Origin: DASQPE01 sp964519805 | GTDB taxonomy: Bacteria; Gemmatimonadota; Gemmatimonadetes; Gemmatimonadales; GWC2-71-9 | Length of the DNA: 6,490 nucleotides | Direction of reading: 5' to 3' | Assembly: GCA_964519805.1 (NCBI GenBank) | Contig: CAZFKN010000142.1 | Location: 1 to 6,490 of the forward strand | In this document: positions 1-6,490 of the stretch, piece by piece | Layout: each line of letters starts with the position of its first letter | How positions within the stretch are numbered: position 1 is the stretch's first letter | Notes under the pieces: generated by a model | Seen by the model: the letters and a program-made list of their open reading frames with translations, nothing else | What the model was told of the DNA's origin: nothing | Databases searched by the model: none | Translations under genes and position numbers: made by a program

Positions 1-2819
1 TTGGGCGCGACGGACGGCAGCGTGAACTGCAGGTTGCCGTTCGCGTCCAGGTTCTGGGCCGTCGCGGCCCGGACGGTGGCATCGGACGGCAGGCCTGCCG
101 TCGAGGAGGCGATCTTGAGCGAGGCCGCATCCGCGCAGTGCGCGCTGATCGCGAGCCGGCCCCCGATGTCGATATAGGGCTCGAGCGTCACGACGGTCGG
201 ATTCGCGTACTGCTGGCGCTGCGCGGAGACGCTCGTGGGGATCAGGTCGTTCCAGCGGCGGATCCAGAGCCGGAACCGCCGCCCGTCGAGTGCCGTGCCG
301 GCGATCTTGCCGACCGCCATCAGCCAGCCCGAGATCGGGGCGTTCGAGATCGGATCCTGCGCCACGAAGTAGGCGGTCGGCACCGCGACGAGATCGCCCT
401 CCTCGAGCTCGGGCCATTCGTAGGTGGTCACGTAGTCCCAGAGGAGGAGGCCGCCGCCCAAGAGCGTCGCCTGGCGCACCGCGATCCGCTCGGCCCCGGA
501 GCTCGTCGGCCCCTGCAGGTTCGCGCCGTCGGACGTGAGCCATTGCCCGATCTCGGTCGGGCAGATCTGCACCGCATCGATGCGCCCGGGCGAGAGGTTC
601 AGGAGCGCCGCGCCGTTGAAGCCCCGATACTCGTAGTCGAGGCGCTGGGCCTGCACGTTCCAGTTCCAGGGGACGAAATACTCCGGGACGGCCTGGGCGA
701 AGCCCGGCGTCACCGTGCCCCAGAGGATCTCGCTCGCCGGCAGCGTGGCGACGATCGCTTCCGGCGTGAGCTGGAAGGAGGACACCGTGCGGAGCTCGTA
801 CGTCGAGGTCGCGTCGGGGATCGTGGACCACGTGCCACTAATCGTGACGACCGTCGCGGTGTTCGAGACCACGCGGGCGACCTGACCGGTCCCCGTGCCG
901 CCCGTGATCAGGAGCTTGCCGCCCGCCCACTTGTTCACGGGCCACGTGGCGCCCGAGACAGTGAGCGTCCCGGACGTGGCGCTCGAGGCCGTGCCGGTCT
1001 CGTTGCCGTAGCCGATGGCGCCCTCGCAGAGCGGCACGTAGCGCACCCGGCCTTGGCTCTGGATCCACGCGCCGCCCGCGATGAAGGCCAGGGCGTCGAG
1101 CTCGACCTTCGCGTCGAGCGTCTGCCAGCTCTGCTGATCGAGGAGCGTCCGGACGAGCGAGGATTTGAGCGGCGCGTAGGAGGAGATCACCGCCTGGGCG
1201 TTCGGCGGGATCAGCTTGCCCACGACGAGCGTGTCGGCCGGCCCCGGGCCACGGAGCCGCCCCGGGATCGCGAGCTGGCCGTCGAGGATGTCGGCCGCCG
1301 CGGCCGCGACGGTCGAGCCGGCGTATTTGAGCGGGATGCGGAGGCCGGTGCCCACGTTGTAGACCGGGAGCTGCCCCCGGATCCGGGCGAGCTGCGAGAT
1401 CAGTGAGAGCTCGAGCCGCGGCCCGGGGCAGACGTGATCCTCGAGTCCGAACGTCTGCTGCAGCAGCCAGTCGGCGCGCACGAGCGCCCGCGAGCCCCAA
1501 TAGATGCGGAATTCGATGTTCCGTTGCGGGGTGCCGGTCAGGAGCAGGGTGATCGCGTCCCGATAGTCGGGCCCGCCGTCCCGGAGCGCGATCAGCCGGG
1601 CTTGCGCGATCGACGTCTTGAGCGTGACCGGATCGATGTTTTGTTCGCCGCCCTCGACCCGGGCGACGTCCGAGAGGTCCGTGCGCACGAGCTCCCGGAC
1701 GCCGATCAGGCGGAGCGTGGGGGTGGCGTCCGAGCTCGCGCTCGGGGCGAGCTGCGCGCGGACGGCGTACGTCTGCCGCTTGCCCACGTTCGCGAGGTCG
1801 GTATTCAGCTGGCCGTCTTTGAAGGTCACCCAGGTCGTCCCGTCATCGGCGAGCACCTGGTAGGTGAGTCCCGAGCCGGCCGGGATCTCCCCCTGGCCCG
1901 TGAACTCGACGAGGTTCGTCGGCACGCCGCCGAGGTCGCACTTGTTGCCGGCGCCGGACCAGGTGATCGTCGCGGCCGCGCCGGTGTTGTAGACGAGCTT
2001 GAGCCGGGGCGTCTGCGTCGTGGAGATGACGAGCTGCCACCAGGTCGAGCCTGGATACGGCTCGGGGACGCCCGGGAAGCCGGGGCTCGGGGTCTGCGTC
2101 TGCGTCAGCGCGGCGAGCTTGAGCGTATCGCTGCTCTGGGTGTAACTGCCTATGGCTTCGCACGCCCAGCCGACGTTCGCGGCGACCGTGCCGTCGTTTT
2201 TCGTGCCCCAGATGAACACGTAGACGGCGGGGATGGGGATGACGCCGACGAAGCCGGGCCCCTCAATCGGCCGTTTGGGCCGCGGCTTGGGATTCTTCCC
2301 GGCCCAGGAGAACAGGACGTCGCCCTCCGTCGTCACGGCCGCGACCTGCACGGGGTCGCCCAGCGGGATGAGACCGGCGACGGTCGTGCCGAAGCCGCCC
2401 TGGGCGCCTTGCTCGAGCACCGCAAAGAGCTGGCAATTCCAGAAGGCGACCTGCTGGGTGCCGCCGTTCGCGGGATTGAGCCGCGCCGTGATCGACGAGA
2501 TCTCGACCTGGGCCGATTGCGTGTCCCCGAGCACCAGCCGCGCACACTGGAAGCTCGCCACGGCTTTGCTCAGCTGCGTCGCATAGTTCCCCCCCGTGAC
2601 GGTGGAGTGGTCGAGCGCGGTGGTCGCGACTTCGGTGAGCTGGACGCCGTCGTTCGGCGTCGGGAGATTGGCGAGGCCGGCGAGCGAATCGGCGCCCGCG
2701 AAATCGGCATTGAGCTTCTTCACCGCCTCCCGGGAGACCGCGATCGCCTCGACGAGTTGCCGGAGGTCCGATCCCGGCCGGCGGAGGCGCTGACGGAAGG
2801 CAGAGGTCGTGCCGCGCAT
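1..2819 (-). CDS. Large phage tail-tip / baseplate hub-like protein (3' end outside window)
   Basis: Reading from ATG at 2819 towards position 1 gives 939 codons with no stop, so the C-terminus lies beyond the window. The start directly follows the TAA of the upstream gene. No Shine-Dalgarno sequence is visible, and the next in-frame ATG is only at codon 834, so coupled reinitiation is likely. Visible parts: a charged helical N-terminus (about 1-50); beta-rich sequence (60-175); a proline/lysine linker (176-190); a Thr-Gln-Thr-Gln/proline stretch (238-258); a beta-sandwich-like segment (304-375) with the Asp-Asp-Gly-Thr-Thr-Trp pattern common in phage virion proteins; a mixed central region (376-600); a Ser/Thr/Gly beta segment (605-678) ending in Pro-Asp-Ala-Thr-Ser-Thr-Tyr; and a segment around 800-855 with Leu-Glu-Glu-Gly-Asp-Leu-Val, recalling the C-terminal parts of hub and tip proteins. 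Size and position after the tape measure fit a central tip or hub protein. The specific family is inferred; a generic virion structural protein is the alternative. Confidence 0.72.
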   Translation of the reverse strand, partial: MRGTTSAFRQRLRRPGSDLRQLVEAIAVSREAVKKLNADFAGADSLAGLANLPTPNDGVQLTEVATTALDHSTVTGGNYATQLSKAVASFQCARLVLGDTQSAQVEISSITARLNPANGGTQQVAFWNCQLFAVLEQGAQGGFGTTVAGLIPLGDPVQVAAVTTEGDVLFSWAGKNPKPRPKRPIEGPGFVGVIPIPAVYVFIWGTKNDGTVAANVGWACEAIGSYTQSSDTLKLAALTQTQTPSPGFPGVPEPYPGSTWWQLVISTTQTPRLKLVYNTGAAATITWSGAGNKCDLGGVPTNLVEFTGQGEIPAGSGLTYQVLADDGTTWVTFKDGQLNTDLANVGKRQTYAVRAQLAPSASSDATPTLRLIGVRELVRTDLSDVARVEGGEQNIDPVTLKTSIAQARLIALRDGGPDYRDAITLLLTGTPQRNIEFRIYWGSRALVRADWLLQQTFGLEDHVCPGPRLELSLISQLARIRGQLPVYNVGTGLRIPLKYAGSTVAAAAADILDGQLAIPGRLRGPGPADTLVVGKLIPPNAQAVISSYAPLKSSLVRTLLDQQSWQTLDAKVELDALAFIAGGAWIQSQGRVRYVPLCEGAIGYGNETGTASSATSGTLTVSGATWPVNKWAGGKLLITGGTGTGQVARVVSNTATVVTISGTWSTIPDATSTYELRTVSSFQLTPEAIVATLPASEILWGTVTPGFAQAVPEYFVPWNWNVQAQRLDYEYRGFNGAALLNLSPGRIDAVQICPTEIGQWLTSDGANLQGPTSSGAERIAVRQATLLGGGLLLWDYVTTYEWPELEEGDLVAVPTAYFVAQDPISNAPISGWLMAVGKIAGTALDGRRFRLWIRRWNDLIPTSVSAQRQQYANPTVVTLEPYIDIGGRLAISAHCADAASLKIASSTAGLPSDATVRAATAQNLDANGNLQFTLPSVAP

Positions 2820-2822
2820 TTA
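2817..2822 (-). other. TAAATG stop-start junction, both genes in one frame
   Basis: On the minus strand the TAA stop (2822-2820) of the 433-aa gene is followed with no gap by the ATG (2819-2817) of the hub-like gene. Both genes use the same reading frame, so this TAA is the only codon separating two long open frames. The upstream bases (GCGCCCTGG) contain no convincing Shine-Dalgarno sequence, which favours reinitiation by ribosomes that have just terminated. Confidence 0.85.
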
Positions 2823-4121
2823 CCAGGGCGCCGCGGCGGCCTCGGCAATCGACCCGGGCAGCGTGCCGAGGCCCACCGTGCAGCGGGCGATGGCAAAGAG
2901 ACCGGTCGTGGCACCGATCGTTATGGTGGCTGCACTCCACGCCGCATCCAAGGCCACCGTCGCAGACCTCGTGCCAACGGTGTCGGCTGCTCCGTTAATG
3001 CTCTGGAGTCCCTGGACGCTGCCGTCGCTGTAGATAATGCCGAGCAGCTCGACGAGGTCGCCAACATTGGGCACACCAGCCGGCGAGGATACCACGGCTC
3101 CGGCGTTTCCTTGGTACGAAAACCGATAACCCGGGTTGGCGAAGCTGTCCCATCGGCTGAAGGGGACCGTACCCGAGCCGATAGAATGAGGTCCCGCACT
3201 ATTGTTGAGTCGGGCCGTTCCTTGCTCGATGAACTTTGTATAGACCCACAATGCTTGCGGTTTGTAGCTGAACGGCGCGCTCAGGCTATCCGCGCTCCGG
3301 CTCGCCCCCGTCCCCCAGTACATGCCGGCGACCTGGTTATCCGTCCCCACGCAACCCCAGACGAACATCCCGGAGGCCCCGTCGCCAGTATAGTTCACAT
3401 TGCCGCTGGCATCCAGGAGATAGAGCCGCCAGAACGTGTTGGTGGCACCCGTGCCCGGCACGCCATAGGCCGTCACCGCAAACCAGCCGTTCGTGAGTGC
3501 CGTGATGATGCCGAACGTGGCCACTCCGCTTCCGGCGGCGGCGGTCACGACCGTTCCCGCCGTCAGATCGATCGTTAGATCATAGCGATTGGCTTCTCCG
3601 GTGGCGTCGGCGAATCGCCAGAGCGCCTTCGTCCGGCCATTCGCCTTGAGAAAGATGGTCACCCCCGCCGTATTCGCAGCAGCGGCGCGCGTATACGTCT
3701 GTTCGAGATAATGGCTGGTGGTGACGCTCGCGTCCTCCCGGAGGAAGCTGGCGGTCGCGTCGTTCCGCGGCGACGTGTTGTTGGTGCTCGGAACCGTCGA
3801 CCGGGTCTTCGTCCACGCCGCGTTGCTCAAATCTTCCGGCGAGGTGAGCTTGTTCGTCGCGGCAGCTTCGAGGAGGAGCCGGGGCTGATAGATCCCGTTC
3901 GCGTCCTTGATCCACGTCACCCGTGGTGTGTTGTTGCCCGCCGACTTGAAGTTCCCGGCCGCCGTGATGAGCCCGGCGATACTGCCGCGACTCGCGGTCT
4001 CCTTCGCGTCCTCCCCATGCCGGTCCGCCGGCCAGTTTCGCTTGACCAGCGTCCCGTAGCGCGCGAGCACATCGCCGCCGACGCTCAGCACGATGTCGCG
4101 GGGCATGATGATGGACGCCAC
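2820..4121 (-). CDS. Phage tail protein with carbohydrate/receptor-binding-like beta domains (433 aa)
   Basis: The start is GTG at 4121, because GGGAGG lies 6 nt upstream and the preceding gene stops 2 nt before it. The open frame extends back to an ATG at 4274, but that would overlap the upstream gene by 151 nt with an Arg/Pro/Ala-rich, non-protein-like leader. An ATG at codon 6 is the other option. The protein has a short N-terminal region (1-70), then RLLLEAAATN (81-90) and DLSNAAWTKT (97-106), a signature I associate with beta-sandwich, carbohydrate-binding-like domains of phage tail and fibre proteins. Residues 125-275 are rich in Thr, Gly, Ala and aromatics in alternating beta-strand style. 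A second beta-rich segment (about 285-420) resembles a lectin-like (concanavalin/LamG-type) fold. No catalytic motif was recognised. The likely role is host surface binding at the tail tip; a decoration protein is the alternative. The N-terminal coding part is as GC-rich as its neighbours, but the C-terminal part is clearly poorer in GC, which suggests an exchanged binding domain. Confidence 0.7.
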   Translation of the reverse strand: MASIIMPRDIVLSVGGDVLARYGTLVKRNWPADRHGEDAKETASRGSIAGLITAAGNFKSAGNNTPRVTWIKDANGIYQPRLLLEAAATNKLTSPEDLSNAAWTKTRSTVPSTNNTSPRNDATASFLREDASVTTSHYLEQTYTRAAAANTAGVTIFLKANGRTKALWRFADATGEANRYDLTIDLTAGTVVTAAAGSGVATFGIITALTNGWFAVTAYGVPGTGATNTFWRLYLLDASGNVNYTGDGASGMFVWGCVGTDNQVAGMYWGTGASRSADSLSAPFSYKPQALWVYTKFIEQGTARLNNSAGPHSIGSGTVPFSRWDSFANPGYRFSYQGNAGAVVSSPAGVPNVGDLVELLGIIYSDGSVQGLQSINGAADTVGTRSATVALDAAWSAATITIGATTGLFAIARCTVGLGTLPGSIAEAAAAPW

Positions 4122-4123
4122 GC

Positions 4124-4984
4124 TCAGCCTCCCATCCGGAGCGGCTCGTGCTCGAGATACGGCACGCGCATCTGGTGCGGCCACCAGCCCGACTCGAAGG
4201 CGAACCCGACCGGCCGGCGCGGCCGGAGCGCGAGGAAGGCCCGCTCCGCTCGGATGTCGTCCATCACGATCCACATCGGCCGGCCGGCGGCGAGATAGTG
4301 CCCGCTCACGTGCAGGCGCAGCTGATCCTCCTGGCTGGGATCCGTGAGCCGCAGGCTGAGCTCGCCTTCCTTGCGGGAGACCGGCGACGTCCGGCCGAGC
4401 CAGCCGTCCGCGCTCTGCTCCTCGAGCGTCTGCAGATCCGCCTGGTCTTCATACCAGGGCAGATACAGCGCCGGCAGCGCCATCCACATGCCGAGCCACG
4501 CGTTCACGATCTGCGTCGTGACGTTGGCCCCGAGCGCCGGGAGCGACAGCCGCGCCGCGGCGCCGGCGACGCCCGGGAAGCGCACGAGAAACGCGCCCTC
4601 CTCGGTCACGACGCCGTTCGTGTTATCCAGGCGCCCGGGCGACGTCAGCACCGACGGGATCGTCCCGGTCCAGACCGTCTCGCTCGTGGTGAAGCCATCG
4701 AAGGAGATGAGAATGCTGACGGTCTGGCCGCCCAGATTGTGGCCCCGGTCGATGGCGAGTCCGTTGAAGTAGCGCACGCGGTCGAAGGTACTCGTGATCG
4801 TCCGGGCGGCATTCGCCGTGTCCGCCTGATAGCGGTCCGAGGGCGAGCGCCGGCCGTTCGCCAGGTGATAGACCTCATAGCCCGCGGCGCCGAGGCCGTT
4901 CGCGTCACTCGTCGCCACCTGGTGGCCGACAAACTGGAGGACGTTGTCGAGGTAGTTCTCGACCAGGATCGCGGGGAGGCCCAT
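4124..4984 (-). CDS. Phage tail protein, discoidin-like N-terminal half (286 aa)
   Basis: The ATG at 4984 overlaps the TGA of the tape-measure gene by one base (TGATG), so translation is probably coupled; no strong ribosome binding site is visible. The N-terminal half (about 1-115) is beta-rich. It contains an Arg-Tyr-Gln segment (51-53) and then LAIDRGHNLGGQTVSILIS (76-94) followed by Phe-Asp-Gly. This resembles the galactose-binding (discoidin-type) beta-sandwich seen in some phage tail proteins, where the Asp-Arg-Gly-His-Asn-Leu turn precedes a strand. The middle (130-180) holds Trp/Met/Leu-rich strands. The C-terminal part (185-286) is charged and ends with a Trp-Trp and Tyr-Leu-Glu-His-Glu segment. 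There is no signal peptide or membrane helix. Its place directly after the tape measure is where distal tail proteins are encoded in many siphophages, so a distal tail or tail-tip adaptor is the best guess; the exact family is not established. Confidence 0.65.
   Translation of the reverse strand: MGLPAILVENYLDNVLQFVGHQVATSDANGLGAAGYEVYHLANGRRSPSDRYQADTANAARTITSTFDRVRYFNGLAIDRGHNLGGQTVSILISFDGFTTSETVWTGTIPSVLTSPGRLDNTNGVVTEEGAFLVRFPGVAGAAARLSLPALGANVTTQIVNAWLGMWMALPALYLPWYEDQADLQTLEEQSADGWLGRTSPVSRKEGELSLRLTDPSQEDQLRLHVSGHYLAAGRPMWIVMDDIRAERAFLALRPRRPVGFAFESGWWPHQMRVPYLEHEPLRMGG
4128..4133 (-). promoter_or_regulatory. Ribosome binding site GGGAGG for the GTG-started 433-aa gene
   Basis: The plus strand reads CCTCCC, giving GGGAGG on the coding strand, 6 nt before GTG at 4121. 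It lies inside the last codons of the 286-aa gene, whose TGA occupies 4126-4124. It is the clearest Shine-Dalgarno sequence in the window and decides the start of the downstream gene over the upstream ATG at 4274. Confidence 0.75.
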
Positions 4985-6309
4985 CAGGCCGCCACGCCCG
5001 GCGGGACGCGCATGACGCCGTCCGTGCGCCCCTGGCGGCCGAGCTCGTAGATGATCCGGCCCGCATCGCTATTCGGCGAGAGGATGTCGATCGCCACGCC
5101 CTTGCGGCCGGTGAGCGCGAGCATCAGCTGCTGCTGCTGCGTGAGCGCCCGCGAGTCGTAGCCCATGATCTGCACCGGGATCGTCTTGTGGCCGCTGAAG
5201 AGACTGAACAGGCCACCAAGCCCGGACAGGATGCTGCCGAGCACCGGGAGCGCGGTCAGGCCCGACAGCGCCTTGATCGAGCCGAGCGAGGATGCGGCAC
5301 CGCCGAGTCCCGCGAAGAGGCTGCCGGCATCGCCCTTCGAGGCCCCGCCGACGAGCGCCAGGGTGGCGGCGATACCGACACCGATGTCCTTGCCGAGCTC
5401 CTGCTTGTCCTTGGTCGTCGTCGGCTTCGGGGTCTCGTGCGCCGAGCCGGCGTTCATCGTGGCCAGGATCGTGTTCGCGAGCGGCGTGGTGCCGGCCTCC
5501 GTCACCCCGGGCGTCAGGAGGTTGCCGCCCTGGCCGAGCGCCGCGCGGAGATACAGGTCGGCCCCCACGCGATCCTGCGGCCGCGTGGGGAGCATATCCT
5601 CGTGTCGCTCCCGGGCGAGCTCGTGCTCCTTGTCCAAAATCTCCTGGAGATGCTTCTTGTGCTCCCCGGCTGCATCGGCGGCGTCCCGCTCGAGCTGGGC
5701 GATCTCGCGCTTCTTCTCGACGATCGCCTGATTGATCGCCGCGACGCTGGGAAGGACCGCGAGCTCCGCCTCCGTCGGGCTGCGACCAGCGAACCCGGCC
5801 GCCTCACGCGCCTTCGTGATCGCCTCGTCCCGCTGGCGGAGCAGCTCGTTGAGCTGGCCGCGGGCGCCGAGCGCCGCGGCGTGCGGGCCGCCCTTCGCGA
5901 GCGAGGTGAGGAAATCTTCCTGCGCCTTTCTCGCCGCTTCGGCATCCGCCTTGAATTCGCGATACGCCAGCGCGATGACGCCGATCCCCGCGGTCACGCC
6001 CAACGCCACCGGGCCGCCGAGGCCGAGGCCGCCAATCGCCTCGACGACCTTCGCGACCGGCCCAGAGACCTCCGTGGCATGTGCCGCGAGCTCGGTCAGG
6101 CCCGTCCGCACCGCCCGCAGCGCCAAGCCACCCTCACGGGCCTCGGCGAGGACCAGCGCCTTGCTGAGCTTCTGCAGGGGCGACAGGCCGCCCGAGGCGC
6201 CGGCGGCGACGCGCACGATCTCCGCGCGCGTGCCCTGCAGCGCGGGGATCGCCGTGTTCTCGCCGGCGAGGATGTCGACTTTGATAGGCGGCAGATGTGG
6301 TCCGGTCAT
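4984..6309 (-). CDS. Short tape-measure-like tail protein (441 aa)
   Basis: The ATG at 6309 overlaps the stop of the upstream gene (ATGA). GGGA lies 4 nt upstream and a stronger GAGGAGG lies 13 nt upstream. The protein looks like a small tape measure, the rod that sets tail tube length and is ejected with the DNA. It has a helical N-terminus, a hydrophobic Gly/Ala-rich stretch that could span a membrane (about 91-116), a charged helical region (117-170), a likely coiled coil rich in Glu, Lys and Arg (192-238), a Pro/Thr/Lys linker (294-306), and a second glycine-rich hydrophobic region (309-373). It ends in a small globular tail (376-441) containing four consecutive Gln. At 441 aa it is short for the class; the usual rule of about 0.15 nm per residue would give a tail near 65 nm. 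The call rests on composition and order, since tape measures diverge quickly. A different tail-internal or chaperone-type protein is possible. Confidence 0.68.
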   Translation of the reverse strand: MTGPHLPPIKVDILAGENTAIPALQGTRAEIVRVAAGASGGLSPLQKLSKALVLAEAREGGLALRAVRTGLTELAAHATEVSGPVAKVVEAIGGLGLGGPVALGVTAGIGVIALAYREFKADAEAARKAQEDFLTSLAKGGPHAAALGARGQLNELLRQRDEAITKAREAAGFAGRSPTEAELAVLPSVAAINQAIVEKKREIAQLERDAADAAGEHKKHLQEILDKEHELARERHEDMLPTRPQDRVGADLYLRAALGQGGNLLTPGVTEAGTTPLANTILATMNAGSAHETPKPTTTKDKQELGKDIGVGIAATLALVGGASKGDAGSLFAGLGGAASSLGSIKALSGLTALPVLGSILSGLGGLFSLFSGHKTIPVQIMGYDSRALTQQQQLMLALTGRKGVAIDILSPNSDAGRIIYELGRQGRTDGVMRVPPGVAA

Positions 6310-6490
6310 TCGATCCCGACGACCTCCTCGAGCTCAGCATAGAGCAGCCAGAACAACCGCCAGGGGATGATGCCGTCACTCGTCGGCCAGCGCGGGGAGC
6401 AATACGGCATCCCGGGATACCAGCGGCAGAACTGCGCGACGGCCGTCAGCGCGTCAGGACCGGCGCCGGCGGGCGCGGGCGGCGGGCCCG
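6306..6490 (-). CDS. C-terminal 60 residues of a small phage protein, possibly tail assembly chaperone
   Basis: This open frame enters from the right edge and ends at TGA (6308-6306), sharing ATGA with the tape-measure start. The visible 60 residues begin with a Pro/Ala/Gly-rich stretch (about 1-17) and continue into an aromatic-rich segment with FCRWYPGMPYC and IIPWRLFWLLYAELEEVVGIE, which looks like a folded hydrophobic and acidic helix rather than random GC-rich frame noise. The stop overlapping the next start supports a real gene in the same operon. The gene directly before the tape measure in tailed phages is commonly a tail assembly chaperone or its frameshift extension, so that role is plausible by position only. 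No family motif was recognised, and the start and any slippery site lie outside the window. Confidence 0.6.
   Translation of the reverse strand, partial: GPPPAPAGAGPDALTAVAQFCRWYPGMPYCSPRWPTSDGIIPWRLFWLLYAELEEVVGIE

Noticed and set aside
138..1406. 422-codon open frame on the plus strand
   Set aside because: It is a codon-register antisense shadow of the hub-like gene, with low-complexity Arg/Asp/Glu/Pro composition.
2011..2111. Short repeated CAGACG units in the hub gene (Thr-Gln-Thr-Gln and a second Thr-Gln-Thr)
   Set aside because: There are only two or three short copies inside a coding linker; they are too few and too short to call a repeat element or array.
2197..2201. Run of five A on the coding strand as a possible -1 frameshift site in the hub gene
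   Set aside because: The context ACG AAA AAC does not make a canonical XXXYYYZ heptamer, and the hub frame stays open on both sides, so no shift is needed.
1434..3578. 714-codon open frame on the plus strand
   Set aside because: It lies in exact codon register opposite the hub and 433-aa genes, crosses their junction, and is Arg/Gly/Asp-rich with no domain-like pattern. It exists because the GC-rich sense genes avoid TTA, CTA and TCA codons.
4122..4274. N-terminal extension of the 433-aa gene to an ATG at 4274
   Set aside because: It would overlap the 286-aa gene by about 150 nt and adds an Arg/Pro/Ala-rich leader. The GTG at 4121 has a well-placed GGGAGG and fits the junction.
5188..6342. 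384-codon open frame on the plus strand
   Set aside because: It is antisense to the tape-measure gene, Arg-rich, and runs past that gene's start. The minus-strand protein has coherent coiled-coil and hydrophobic structure and proper gene junctions.

Overview
The window is a tightly packed block of tail genes from a tailed bacteriophage or prophage, all read on the minus strand, so transcription runs from position 6490 towards 1. The DNA is GC-rich: hand counts give about 74% over 1201-1500 and 73% over 4021-4080. Codons mostly end in G or C, which points to a high-GC bacterial host. Nothing here identifies the host further. There is no integrase, lysis gene, tRNA, insertion sequence or CRISPR array, so free phage and prophage cannot be told apart.

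In transcription order the layout is: (1) the 3' end of a small aromatic-rich protein (6490-6306), in the position where tail assembly chaperones usually lie; (2) a short tape-measure-like protein of 441 aa (6309-4984) with helical, charged segments and glycine-rich hydrophobic patches; (3) a 286-aa tail protein (4984-4124) with a discoidin-like N-terminal half; (4) a 433-aa beta-rich, probably carbohydrate- or receptor-binding tail protein (4121-2820) that starts at GTG behind a clear Shine-Dalgarno sequence; (5) a very large hub or tail-tip-like protein starting at 2819 and still open at position 1, with 939 codons visible. Every junction is an overlap or a gap of at most 2 nt (ATGA, TGATG, TGA-2 nt-GTG, TAAATG). 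The window therefore has no intergenic space, and no promoter or terminator was found.

Together these genes would set tail length and build the distal tail: the tape measure defines the tube, and the proteins after it form the tip and touch the host surface. The points most worth a second look are the GC drop in the C-terminal part of the 433-aa gene, the fact that this gene and the hub gene share one reading frame and are separated by a single TAA codon, and the short tape measure. I see no sign of a new defence, mobile or regulatory system. Function calls rest on gene order and protein character, not on searches.
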